From positions 1,162,610 to 1,226,609 of the forward strand of contig CM067095.1 in NCBI GenBank assembly GCA_034008185.1: a stretch of DNA of 64,000 nucleotides. The letters run 5' to 3'. Both the position numbers and the translations under genes were made by a program. The notes below the pieces were generated by a model. The model had not been told where the DNA came from. It saw only the letters and a program-made list of their open reading frames with translations, and did no database searches. Of this stretch, positions 36,601 to 42,008 are shown one piece after another. Positions within the stretch are counted from its first letter, which is position 1; each line of letters starts with the position of its first letter. The DNA is from Gorsachius magnificus (taxonomy: Eukaryota > Chordata > Aves > Pelecaniformes > Ardeidae).

Positions 36601-39224
36601 AGAGGGCAACAGTGCAGGAACCAGTGGAAAACTGAGCTGGGCAAACTGCACTCGCCCCATGGACAGCAACGCTTCCAGCCAGAACCTCTGCCCCTCCTCT
36701 GCCCTCCTGGCCGGCCCCGGGGGCACCTTCCCCCAGCCCCCAGCCGAGCCCATGCGAATGGGAAGAGCTGCACGAAACCAGAAAATGGCATCAGTGCCCC
36801 CCGAGATGGGGTAACCACCCGGCAGGTCTGCGGACACGTTACCTGGTCCTTGTCCGTGCTCTCGCCCATCTCTTCTTTGCTCTCTCCTGGTGCCTCTTCA
36901 CCCTCTCCCATCTCTTCCTTCACCTTCCCCACCTCCTTGGCCACATCTTCTGACTTTTCTTGGGTCCTTCCAGGCTCCCCCTTGGGCCCCTCTGACTTGC
37001 CTGTAGTTTTTCTAGGCTTTTTGATCTCCCTCAGCTCCTTCTTGCCACCTCCAACTCTTTCTTCATCTTCTCTGGCTCTTTCCCAGCCAGCCCCTTGCCG
37101 CTGGGGGGCTCTCGGGGCCCGTCCCCTTGGGTGCATCCCCCTCCTTTGCTGGGACTTCGCTGCAGTGCTGGGGGCCCTTGCCAGGTGCGGGGGCTGGAGC
37201 TGTGGGGCTGCCCCCCAGGCCGGGGTCCCTGGGGCTCTTCTCCAGGCACGACAGCTTTGCTACCTTGGGAGCCTCCGGGCCAGGGGTCTCCGCTGGTTTG
37301 AGGGCAGCCACTGCTGGGCAGGGTGCAGGGGATGGGGCTTTGCTGGGGGTGGCCCCTGGTGTGGCCCTCCCGGGTGGCAGCTCCTTGCGTGGGGGGGCCA
37401 CGACGCCCTCGCCCCCCTGCCCCTCTGCGTGCAGCCCGTTCTGCAGCGGCTGCTCCTCGCTGGCCACCTCTCCTCCGGCAGCTGGGGTGTCCCCGGCTCG
37501 GGCCGTGCTGTCTTCCCCCGCGGGCTGCCAAGCAAAGGAGAGGAGCCGGGTCCGACAGGGACGGGGGGAAGGACCTGACCCCAGCCCCAGGAGCCACGGC
37601 CCGGGGCGGGATGCCCGTGCAGAGCACAGGACACGCAGCTCCAGCCCTGACCCGCTCGCTCCGGGCACGGCTGATGGCTGCGGGTGCCTGCCCAGACCTG
37701 GCTGCAAGGTCACAGTTGGCAGTGGCATCTTTCTCCTCCTCATCCTCCTCTTCCCTCCCTCTTGGCCACCTCCTGTCCCTCCACCCGCCACATCCTGGGT
37801 CACCGCTCTGTACCGTGCCTGGGAGGGACACCCCACGCACTCCCCTTCCTGCACTCAGTGAGCTGAACCAGAGAGCTTCATGCTCTGCTTAATTACTCGC
37901 CTTCCAATTAAGCAAGTCAAGAACGGCAAGTTGCATTAATGAAGTCTCCAGCATTAATTGGCTCGAGGCTGGCGGCTGGCCGGGGCCGCAGCTTGCTGCA
38001 GCCGATGGCATGCTGCGAGCCCAGGCCCCGCCATACAACCCAAAAAAAGAAAAAAAAGCTCAGGCTCCGGGCTGGGGCCGGCGCCATGGGGCCCTGCAGC
38101 CCCCTGGCCCCCGAGGTGGGGGCTGGCAGCACCGCAGCAACCCCGGCTGCTGCCTTGGATGGGAACCACTTTGGGCTGGGGACAGACGGGGCCACCCCGC
38201 CAGCGCAAGGCAGGACGCCCCGGCGCCGCGTGGGGTTCCTCGCTGCTCACCTCCTCTTTTGCGCTCGCCTTGGTTTCCTTCTTCAGTTTCGCCGCCTTGG
38301 CCTCCTTCTCCGTCTCCCGCACGAGCTGCTTGATGAACCCCCCGGGGATGACCGACAGGAGTAGGGGAGGGGCGGATGGGGGCGGCCCCCGGTCCTCGTC
38401 CCGGATCTGTTCGAGGAGCAGAGGCTGGGTTACGGGACAGGGAACGGGGACGGGAGCCCCAGCAGAGCCAGCCCCGCGAGCACGATAGCAGCACGAGCGG
38501 TGGAGCCCTGCTCTGCCGGGGGGGGGGGGGCAGCCGGGGTCGCAGGCATCTTGCAGGCTGCTGGTGGGGCTGGGGGCTGCTCACGAGCACCAGGCTGCTT
38601 GGGGGATGCTGTGGCGAGCAGCAGGAGAAGCACCGAGAAGAAAAGCCCCGCAGAGAAGCGCCGAGGTTTCCGCACACGGCCAAGGGCCGGGCATCGCGGG
38701 GAGCCCACGGGCGCTGCCAGCTCTGCCCAAAGCCCAGAAGCTCCAGCACGGCCACGGGAGGAACCGTCCCCGGGCGCAGGGGGTCCAGAAGCGGCTCCTG
38801 GCACGGCTGCGGCCGCACACAGACCTGCCACATGCCGGGCTCCAAGCCGAAACCCAGCCCCGCTTCCCGCAGCTCCCAGAGCAAAGGGCTTTCCCAGCCG
38901 TGCCAGCGCAGCAGCGCCAGCACTGAGCCCTGCAGCTCCCACGAGCCTCAGCCCCGCAGGGAACCGCGTGCCCCGGCCAAAATTGCTCGAACCAGAACAC
39001 TCAGGCTGCAGAGGAGCCGGAGCTGGCAGGGTCGGGCGCAGCAGCAGCGGGCGCGGGGACGCCGAGCCCCGGGGCGTGTGGCAGCCTGGCTGCTGTGCGT
39101 CCCCCCACCCGGCACTGAGCCCCCGGGCAGCCCATGAGCATCCAGCCCCAAAACACCGCTGGTGCCACTCCGGACCGAGACTTTCCTTCTGCTCCCAGAG
39201 CGCGAGGCGCGAGGAGATGGCCAT
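465..39224 (-). CDS. MYO18B: MYO18B, unconventional myosin XVIIIB, 5' half (28 coding exons)
   Basis: Class XVIII myosin of striated muscle, needed for sarcomere assembly. Coding exons (5' to 3') have these lower-upper limits: 39186-39224, 38251-38406, 36843-37524, 36521-36587, 36185-36297, 35797-35973, 34704-34914, 33489-33630, 32309-32409, 31770-31833, 29819-29963, 21396-21557, 20152-20242, 17848-18040, 16055-16135, 15427-15574, 15136-15295, 13711-13894, 12763-12964, 12118-12227, 8524-8589, 6079-6207, 5551-5658, 4318-4407, 2580-2699, 2366-2459, 1620-1744, 465-619. Order: basic/acidic N-terminal extension, motor domain, IQ region, coiled coil. The motor keeps a P-loop (GRSGAGKTT) but has divergent switch I and II, as the class does. 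Odd points: a net frame change in exon 3, one missing base in exon 8, a GA donor after exon 1, and a tandemly repeated donor after exon 7. The tail continues below position 1. Confidence 0.93.
1620..1744 (-). CDS. MYO18B: MYO18B exon 27: coiled coil, GC donor
   Basis: 125 bases. Encodes [20 protein letters not shown], then [20 protein letters not shown] and K. The donor reads AAG|GCAAGC, a GC-AG intron with otherwise good consensus. The next exon joins in frame. Confidence 0.93.
2366..2459 (-). CDS. MYO18B: MYO18B exon 26: coiled coil
   Basis: 94 bases. Encodes [20 protein letters not shown], then [11 protein letters not shown]. The donor that gives the phase needed by exon 27 is the weak ATAA|GTGGCT. 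The neighbouring AAG|ATAAGT looks like a consensus donor with A instead of G at +1 but would break the frame. Confidence 0.88.
2580..2699 (-). CDS. MYO18B: MYO18B exon 25: coiled coil
   Basis: 40 codons. Encodes [20 protein letters not shown], then [34 protein letters not shown] is conserved in MYO18 tails. The donor is CAG|GTAGGA. Confidence 0.95.
4318..4407 (-). CDS. MYO18B: MYO18B exon 24: coiled coil
   Basis: 30 codons, phase 0. Encodes [20 protein letters not shown], then [10 protein letters not shown], a heptad-rich coiled coil. The acceptor is TCCCTAG and the donor AAG|GTAGAG. Confidence 0.93.
4408..5550. other. MYO18B intron; short exon expected but not found
   Basis: Lies between exons 24 and 23. 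Mammalian MYO18B has about 12 residues (TIGTEQLRAKE-like) between LLS and EEL. I searched by eye for GG-A/C-GAG-CAG-CT patterns on the minus strand and found none. Confidence 0.4.
5551..5658 (-). CDS. MYO18B: MYO18B exon 23: end of lever, WPWW
   Basis: 36 codons. Encodes [20 protein letters not shown], then [16 protein letters not shown], the conserved myosin motif that starts the rod. The donor is AGC|GTTAAC. A short following piece known in mammals (about 12 residues before EEL) was not found before the next exon. Confidence 0.93.
5686..5890. repeat. GC-rich minisatellite beside exon 23
   Basis: Imperfect units built on accaggctggggcactggca, in the intron before exon 23 and starting about 28 bases from its acceptor. 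Confidence 0.8.
6079..6207 (-). CDS. MYO18B: MYO18B exon 22: lever and IQ motif
   Basis: 43 codons. Encodes [20 protein letters not shown], equivalent to KVFFKAGxLxxLE, then [20 protein letters not shown], the IQ motif. The donor is AAG|GTATCT. Confidence 0.96.
6930..7560. other. AT-rich unique island in intron 21
   Basis: About 600 bases of non-repetitive, AT-richer sequence without an exon, in sharp contrast to its GC-rich surroundings. Candidate conserved non-coding element; function unknown. Confidence 0.3.
7575..8097 (+). mobile_element. CR1 LINE 3' end
   Basis: Ends with CCATTCTATGATTCTATGAT at 8097, the CR1 3' terminus in plus orientation. Upstream parts match the CR1 3' region (GGTTGCCCAGAGAAGCTGTG and similar). 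Intron 21 of MYO18B, opposite to the gene. Confidence 0.9.
8524..8589 (-). CDS. MYO18B: MYO18B exon 21
   Basis: 22 codons, phase 0 on both sides. Encodes [19 protein letters not shown] and CSQ, the end of the converter before the lever (GxTKVF region). Its acceptor TTCTCCACAG lies 14 bases from the 3' terminus of a CR1 element (8603 upward). Confidence 0.94.
8603..9220 (-). mobile_element. CR1 LINE 3' end abutting exon 21
   Basis: Octamer-like terminus at 8603-8630 (acacagaatcacacagaatc), then about 600 bases that include the C-terminal codons of CR1 ORF2 on the minus strand ([20 protein letters not shown]). Same orientation as MYO18B. Very similar to the copy at 55627. Confidence 0.93.
9758..10058 (+). 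mobile_element. CR1 LINE 3' end
   Basis: Plus orientation, ending CCATTCTGTGATTCTATGTG. It carries the ORF2 C-terminal remnant with [19 protein letters not shown] and belongs to the same subfamily as the copies at 51436 and 62231. Intron 20. Confidence 0.9.
11436..11760. repeat. 53-bp minisatellite, 6 copies
   Basis: Units start with cccaaagctcctcaacagct at 11436, 11489, 11542, 11594, 11647 and 11700, with a partial copy at 11753. Each includes gcccagatgtgcgccccca. Intron 20 of MYO18B. Confidence 0.93.
12118..12227 (-). CDS. MYO18B: MYO18B exon 20: converter
   Basis: 110 bases. Encodes [20 protein letters not shown], then [16 protein letters not shown], the converter (FxxRYxxL equivalent). 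The acceptor is CCCCAG and the donor AAG|GTGTGT. Confidence 0.94.
12763..12964 (-). CDS. MYO18B: MYO18B exon 19
   Basis: 202 bases. Encodes [20 protein letters not shown], equivalent to LM..L..T.PHFVRCI.PN. A Pro-rich insert follows, then [21 protein letters not shown] and HRI, equivalent to the converter entry VLEGIRICRKGFP. The donor is G|GTACGC. Confidence 0.94.
12965..15135. other. MYO18B introns 18 and 17
   Basis: Introns 12965-13710 and 13895-15135, GC-rich. A duplicated 25-bp phrase (ccctggctgacctcggtccc-like) is at 14883-14930. Nothing else recognised. Confidence 0.5.
13711..13894 (-). CDS. MYO18B: MYO18B exon 18: SH1/SH2 helix side
   Basis: 184 bases. Encodes [28 protein letters not shown], then [20 protein letters not shown], the class XVIII counterpart of the region before the relay and converter. 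The donor is GCG|GTGAGT. Confidence 0.93.
15136..15295 (-). CDS. MYO18B: MYO18B exon 17
   Basis: 160 bases. Encodes [20 protein letters not shown], then [20 protein letters not shown], equivalent to FxIxHYAGxVxYxxxGWLxKNKDPL. The donor is AAGGT|GTAAGT. The nearer GT (AAG|GTGTAA) would break the frame. Confidence 0.93.
15427..15574 (-). CDS. MYO18B: MYO18B exon 16
   Basis: 148 bases. Encodes [20 protein letters not shown], then [16 protein letters not shown], where LLWILDEE corresponds to the class XVIII LFWVLDEE. Two acceptors six bases apart are possible (exon start 15574 or 15568). Both keep frame and differ by Pro-Gln. The donor is G|GTAAGT. Confidence 0.93.
16055..16135 (-). CDS. MYO18B: MYO18B exon 15
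   Basis: 27 codons, phase 0 on both sides. Encodes [20 protein letters not shown] and IDLSCSQ, matching the MYO18B-specific segment after switch II. The donor is CAG|GTACCC. Confidence 0.9.
16861..17215 (-). mobile_element. CR1 LINE 3' fragment with poly-C runs
   Basis: Begins atcatagaatcatagattt, followed by unusually long C runs and then the CR1 tail (CCAGTGCCTGACAGCCCTTG). Minus orientation, intron 15. Confidence 0.85.
17848..18040 (-). CDS. MYO18B: MYO18B exon 14: switch II
   Basis: 193 bases. Encodes [20 protein letters not shown], with VVDTPGF as the divergent switch II (DIxGFE elsewhere), then [18 protein letters not shown], equivalent to NSFEQLCINYTNEKLQ. The donor is GAG|GTGAGG. 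Confidence 0.95.
18477..18590 (-). mobile_element. CR1 LINE terminal fragment
   Basis: catagaatcatagaattg, then the CR1 3' tail with aagaccttt and caagtccaaccatt. Minus orientation, intron 13. Confidence 0.85.
20152..20242 (-). CDS. MYO18B: MYO18B exon 13
   Basis: 91 bases. Encodes [20 protein letters not shown] and FAAVVSLIN, the helix that contains YxxLFxxVVxxIN in myosins. It ends in phase 2 at AG|GTACGG. Confidence 0.94.
20481..20810. repeat. 30-bp minisatellite, 11 copies
   Basis: Eleven head-to-tail 30-bp units of ttcctgcctttatcgggata plus a variable gtcctgcaag, attctgcaag or gttttgcaag. Very homogeneous. Intron 12, about 240 bases downstream (minus sense above 20242) of exon 13's acceptor side. 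Confidence 0.95.
21396..21557 (-). CDS. MYO18B: MYO18B exon 12
   Basis: 162 bases. Encodes [20 protein letters not shown], then [16 protein letters not shown] and a Pro/Glu-rich loop. Separated from exon 11 by an 8.3-kb intron, the largest of the gene in this window. It ends in phase 1 at G|GTACCG. Confidence 0.92.
23448..23800. repeat. degenerate minisatellite
   Basis: Short imperfect units (ccagcatcccacgccaacca) repeated many times with C/T variation, in intron 11. Confidence 0.85.
24537..24572. repeat. (catccc)n microsatellite
   Basis: Six-base units of catccc in intron 11. Confidence 0.8.
28795..29110. other. AT-rich island in intron 11
   Basis: About 300 bases rich in TAATTA, ATAAAT and ATTTATAA motifs within GC-rich DNA, with no ORF or repeat. 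Could be an enhancer or other conserved non-coding element; only composition supports it. Confidence 0.3.
29222..29590. repeat. about 38-bp GC-rich minisatellite
   Basis: Roughly nine imperfect units of caggagcccccgtcctgccc plus gtgggacggagccgccc, in intron 11, 230 bases below exon 11. Confidence 0.9.
29819..29963 (-). CDS. MYO18B: MYO18B exon 11
   Basis: 145 bases. Encodes [19 protein letters not shown], then [18 protein letters not shown], equivalent to the myosin stretch F..T..AM..LG.......I..ILAAIYHLG. The donor is G|GTAAGG. Confidence 0.95.
31770..31833 (-). CDS. MYO18B: MYO18B exon 10
   Basis: 64 bases (1 + 21 codons). Encodes [20 protein letters not shown] and K. The acceptor is TTCCAG and the donor AAG|GTAGGG. 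Confidence 0.92.
32309..32409 (-). CDS. MYO18B: MYO18B exon 9
   Basis: 101 bases. Encodes [20 protein letters not shown] and [13 protein letters not shown], matching the myosin LLEKSRV...GExNFHxFYQLLAG region. It ends in phase 2 at AG|GTGGGT. Confidence 0.94.
33489..33630 (-). CDS. MYO18B: MYO18B exon 8: switch I, one base short
   Basis: 142 bases. Encodes [16 protein letters not shown], the divergent switch I region GHSSSSTRF, and [14 protein letters not shown]. After GRIT the frame is one base short: reading one base later gives AHLQ before the donor CAG|GTACCC, as expected from the family (AAQLQ) and as needed for exon 9 (phase 0). The missing base lies next to the CCC run at 33502-33504. 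Confidence 0.88.
34471..34740. repeat. 40-bp minisatellite spanning the exon 7 donor
   Basis: Seven units of ggccccatccctgagaccct plus gccatccacactgcccaccc. The third copy lacks 5 bases. The highest copy is the coding 3' end of MYO18B exon 7, so the array copies the exon-intron boundary. Confidence 0.93.
34704..34914 (-). CDS. MYO18B: MYO18B exon 7: P-loop
   Basis: 211 bases. Encodes [20 protein letters not shown], then the Walker A P-loop [11 protein letters not shown] and [11 protein letters not shown]. The 3' end lies inside a 40-bp tandem array (34471-34740). The donor that keeps frame with exon 8 is CCGG|GTGGGC after 34704, which adds GMGP after VS. Equivalent donors are repeated in each downstream array copy, so the exact end is uncertain. 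Confidence 0.8.
35339..35640. repeat. short-unit C-rich repeat
   Basis: Repeated gcatccccagccccaa and related words with scattered tgtcctcaga units, in intron 6 of MYO18B. Confidence 0.85.
35797..35973 (-). CDS. MYO18B: MYO18B exon 6: motor N-terminus
   Basis: 59 codons. Encodes [19 protein letters not shown], then [16 protein letters not shown], equivalent to the DLxxLxxLNE...LxxRY...IYTYxG region of myosin motors. The donor is AAG|GTGAGG. Confidence 0.94.
36185..36297 (-). CDS. MYO18B: MYO18B exon 5
   Basis: 113 bases. Encodes [20 protein letters not shown] followed by [10 protein letters not shown], the SH3-like strands before the motor. The acceptor is CTTGCAG and the donor CGG|GTGAGC. 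Confidence 0.93.
36521..36587 (-). CDS. MYO18B: MYO18B exon 4: start of motor-proximal region
   Basis: 67 bases. Encodes [20 protein letters not shown] and TL, the SH3-like entry to the motor (WYEAEKVW is conserved). It ends in phase 1 at G|GTAACT. Confidence 0.94.
36843..37524 (-). CDS. MYO18B: MYO18B exon 3 (charged N-terminal extension, frame broken)
   Basis: 682 bases between good sites (TTGGCAG| and CAG|GTAACG), not a multiple of three although both flanking junctions are phase 0. The upper part is open in one frame ([14 protein letters not shown] onward, to a stop at 37063). The lower part is open in another frame (from about 37255, giving [16 protein letters not shown], then [20 protein letters not shown]). 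A third frame is also plausible in between ([11 protein letters not shown]). Low-complexity, Lys/Glu/Pro-rich and poorly conserved, as in other MYO18B proteins. Either indels in the assembly or real lesions. Confidence 0.75.
37525..39185. other. MYO18B introns 2 and 1
   Basis: Introns 37525-38250 and 38407-39185 between the N-terminal exons. A purine-rich stretch near 37720-37790 (minus sense GAGGAGGATGAGGAGGAG) is open but lacks good flanking splice sites, so it is left as intron. Confidence 0.5.
38251..38406 (-). CDS. MYO18B: MYO18B exon 2
   Basis: 52 codons, phase 0 on both sides. Encodes [15 protein letters not shown], then [20 protein letters not shown], strongly conserved in MYO18B N-termini, then a Lys/Ala-rich helix. 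The acceptor is CGAACAG and the donor GAG|GTGAGC. Confidence 0.92.
39186..39224 (-). CDS. MYO18B: MYO18B exon 1 (start codon)
   Basis: Encodes [13 protein letters not shown], the conserved MYO18B N-terminus, with a near-perfect Kozak context GCCGCCATGG. Non-coding bases probably extend up to 39247, after the acceptor CTGTACAG and its pyrimidine tract. The expected donor after AAG reads GAAAGT instead of GTAAGT, a T-to-A difference at +2. No in-frame alternative GT donor was found. Confidence 0.85.
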
Positions 39225-40326
39225 GGCGGCGCCGAGGCGGGACGGTGCTGTACAGGGAGCCGTGGGGCCAGTGCATGAGGTGGAGAGAGAGGAGAGAGTT
39301 AGCCGGGGGCTCCTGCTGGCCCCGGGGCTGTGCCGGGGCCACCAGCACCTTGGCCTTGCCGGGCACTGCCCCGGTCTGAGCTCACGGCACTGGCTTGAGC
39401 GTGGCACGGAGGGGATGGGTGTTTTGGCAGTGCTGGGGGGGCACGGCCACGTGCAGCCACCTCCAGCCCCCGGTGCAGCACGGCGAGGGGCCAGGAGGCG
39501 CGGGGAGGTGGTGGTGTACTGGGGTGGCATACTGGGGTGGTGCCTGGACCCCGCCGCCCTGGGCTGGGTGGCATGGGGTGGCCGCGGGAGCCCGCCCGTG
39601 CCCCGTTTGAGGCCGACCCCGGCTTCACCTGTTGAGATCATTCATGCACCGAGTGGGTCGGGGCTCGTCTGGCCCTGCTGCTCACGCCGGCAGCCGCATC
39701 GCCTTGTACAGTAAAGGGCAGGAGCGCCGGAGCGGCCAGGAGCCGGCTCAGGAATGTCACTTGCCTTCTCGGGCGGCAGCCCCGGGCGCCACGTGCCCTC
39801 TCTCCCGTGGGGGACCGGTGCTGCCCCCACACCGTCCCCCCAGGCAGGGCTCTGTGGCCATGGGGGAGATGGCCCCAAACAGCACAGCCAGAGCCCCGAG
39901 GGTGCCCACAGTGGGCAACCCCGCACCCGCCAGCCCAAGCTGGATCTCAGTCCTGCTCTGCGCATGGGGAAACTGAGGCACGGAGGGGGCTGTGCCTCGA
40001 CCAAGCACGAAGCGTGGCACAAACGAGGGCTGGGGACCACCATCACCACCGCTCTGGCTCCCCCCCTCCCAGGGAACACAAATGCAGCCCCCTTTGGGCC
40101 ACAGCCACATGGGTCTGGTCCCCAAGCCAGGACCCGCTGCCATCCCGGTGGGTGCCAAGGACTGAGGCCATCGAGGGGTCCCCAGCTGCCACCTTGCACC
40201 AGGCAGGGAGCACCGTCCCCGTCCCCGCTCCCATTGCAGCCCTCCCAGGCACCTCTCCCCAGCACAGACCGGTGGCTGGAAGCCGCCCCTGAAGCCAGGG
40301 CTGCCACTATCACCATCCATTCCCAC

Positions 40327-40336
40327 CTAAAAATAG
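40327..40336. promoter_or_regulatory. perfect MEF2 consensus CTAAAAATAG
   Basis: Matches YTAWWWWTAR in full. Located 1.1 kb upstream of the MYO18B ATG, in an otherwise GC-rich region, so unlikely by base composition alone. Confidence 0.4.
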
Positions 40337-40446
40337 CCCTCCCCGCCGAGGGGCCGGTGGCCCGGCTGCCAGCACACCCAAAAAGCTCCCCGTTCAGACC
40401 CCAACCCCGTCCCCCCACCCCAACGGCCCCTCCAAGGCACCCGTAC

Positions 40447-40605
40447 CTGGGTGGGGGCTGCAGGCGCAGGGGGCTGGTGGCCCACGCTGTCACCGGGCTC
40501 TGCCGCCGGCGCGGGACCCCAGGGAGCCGGAGAGCAACAGCGGCGTGTGGGCGAGCGGCAGCAGCGGGGCAGCGTGCGCCTCCCCCCGCCACCCCCCTGC
40601 CGTGG
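40447..40605 (-). other. MYO18B: candidate non-coding first exon of MYO18B
   Basis: A minus-strand stretch downstream of the TATA/MEF2-like motif that ends in a strong donor, CAG|GTACGG, at 40447/40446. It would splice to the acceptor CTGTACAG just above the start-codon exon (exon start 39247). The upper limit is only estimated, at about 30 bases from the TATA-like box. Confidence 0.3.
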
Positions 40606-40608
40606 CGG

Positions 40609-40642
40609 CAGCTGAGGTGACACATGTCACTGCTAAAAATAC
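40609..40642 (-). promoter_or_regulatory. candidate MYO18B promoter core (MEF2-like/TATA-like plus E-box)
   Basis: CTAAAAATAC at 40633-40642 reads GTATTTTTAG on the minus strand, both a near-MEF2 site and a TATA-like box. CAGCTG, the muscle E-box, is at 40609-40614 and CACATG at 40621-40626. They lie about 1.4 kb upstream of the MYO18B start codon and about 190 bases upstream of a good donor (CAG|GTACGG after 40447). MEF2 and E-boxes fit a striated-muscle gene. Inference from motifs only. Confidence 0.35.
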
Positions 40643-41999
40643 CCGCGGCGGTGGCACCGGGGCCTCGGCTGGGGAGAGGCGATGACACCGCGGGGGCCCT
40701 CCCATTCCCTGGCCTCTCCGTACGGCCCAGCACCCACGCTGTCACCCACACTGTCACCCATGCTGTCACCCATGCCCTCCCTGGTGGCTGTGCCCTGCTC
40801 GGTGCGTGGCTGCGCCCTGCTCGGTGCGTGGCTGCGCCCCACAGAAGCAGGGAACGGCGGTGGGTTGACATGAGCCAGCCCAGGGCGCTCTGCGGGAGGG
40901 AACCCCAGGGTGACCCCCCCGGGACCGTGGGTCCGAGCCCCAGCATGGGGCTCCCCACAGCACCCCAGCTCCCCCCACCAGCCCCAGCCCTGATATAGGG
41001 GGGCAGGGGGGAGCTGGGGAGGGACCGGAGAGCAGCGCTCAAAATAACCTCCTGTCGGTGGAAAGAAAAAGTCACCACGGCACCAACGCCAACGTGGGCA
41101 GCAGCCCGGCTGCTGGGGGGGCTCCTGGCACGGCCGTCCCCAACCTCACCCCCCCCTGCAGGGCGCTACTGGGGACAGGGCACACAGAGGGGCCATGGGG
41201 TGACCATGCGGGGCAGGGGGTGACCCCGTGGGGACCAGCAGGACCTGTGTCCCACCCAGCGCCACCGCCAACAGCATCCAACACCCAGGCGGGGGAGCGG
41301 GACGGGGGATCAGGCCCAGCCCAGCTGCGAAGGCGAAGCCCCCCCCCTCTGCCGCCCCATGGCTCCCCCAAAGAGGTCGAGGGAGGCGCCCCGGGCATCA
41401 GCGGCGGCAGCTGGAAAAGCTGTTAGCAAGCAAGGGAACAGGATTGCCAGCCTGCAGGTGCCCGGCGCGAGACCAAGCGTTACCCCAGGTGTCTCACCAG
41501 CTCCAGCCGGGAACGGCACGAGGCTTCGGATGATCCTTCGCGTGGTCTCCGATGGCACCGCAGCCCTGGGGGAGCCTGGCTGTGTGCGGGGGCTCGCTGC
41601 TGGGCACCCCTCGGCTCCAAGCATCAGGGGCCCTCCCGCCCTTTGGGACAGCTGCTGCTTGTCACCCCATAGTCCCCACCAGAGCCGGCTTTTGCGCTGC
41701 TCCAGCTGGGGGATGTCCCATCAGCCGAGGATCACACACCCCCACCCCCCCCCCCCGGGCCGGATCACCCCCGGACCCTCGGCACCGCAGCGGGCACTGT
41801 CCCACCCGCAGGACGCAGCCGCCGCCATCCCCCGGGACAAAAGCCACGAACAAACCTCGTGCACGCGGCGAGCGAAGGGACTCGCCTCTGCACGGAGCAG
41901 CGGGGGCCGCGGGGGCGCGGGGCTTCGCCCAGCGGCGCGGCCGCGGGAAGGGGCAGGCGAGACCGAAAGAACCAGGAGGCAGCGCACAGGCAAAGGACG
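40643..41999. other. GC-rich intergenic region between MYO18B and GRK3
   Basis: Very GC-rich, no exon recognised. Short tandem phrases (tgtcacccacgc-like at 40736-40775, tgctcggtgcgtggctgcgc twice at 40797-40840). Confidence 0.5.
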
Positions 42000-42002
42000 G
42001 TT

Positions 42003-42008
42003 TTTATT
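42003..42008 (-). terminator. candidate distal GRK3 poly(A) signal
   Basis: AATAAA on the minus strand, 7.2 kb below the GRK3 stop and at the boundary to GC-rich intergenic DNA. Alternatives are 42529-42534 and 44016-44021. Confidence 0.35.

Noticed and set aside
37700..37800. Extra Glu/Asp-rich exon between MYO18B exons 2 and 3
   Set aside because: Open reading but no convincing acceptor/donor pair. Exon 2 to exon 3 already joins in phase 0.
38500..39714. 404-codon plus-strand ORF opposite MYO18B exons 1-2
   Set aside because: GC-rich, low-complexity translation with no domain. It overlaps the antisense of confirmed exon 1; long ORFs are expected at this base composition.
39642..41078. 478-codon minus-strand ORF upstream of MYO18B
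   Set aside because: Pro/Gly/Arg/Ala-rich, no family signal, and open because of high GC. The region instead looks like promoter and intron.
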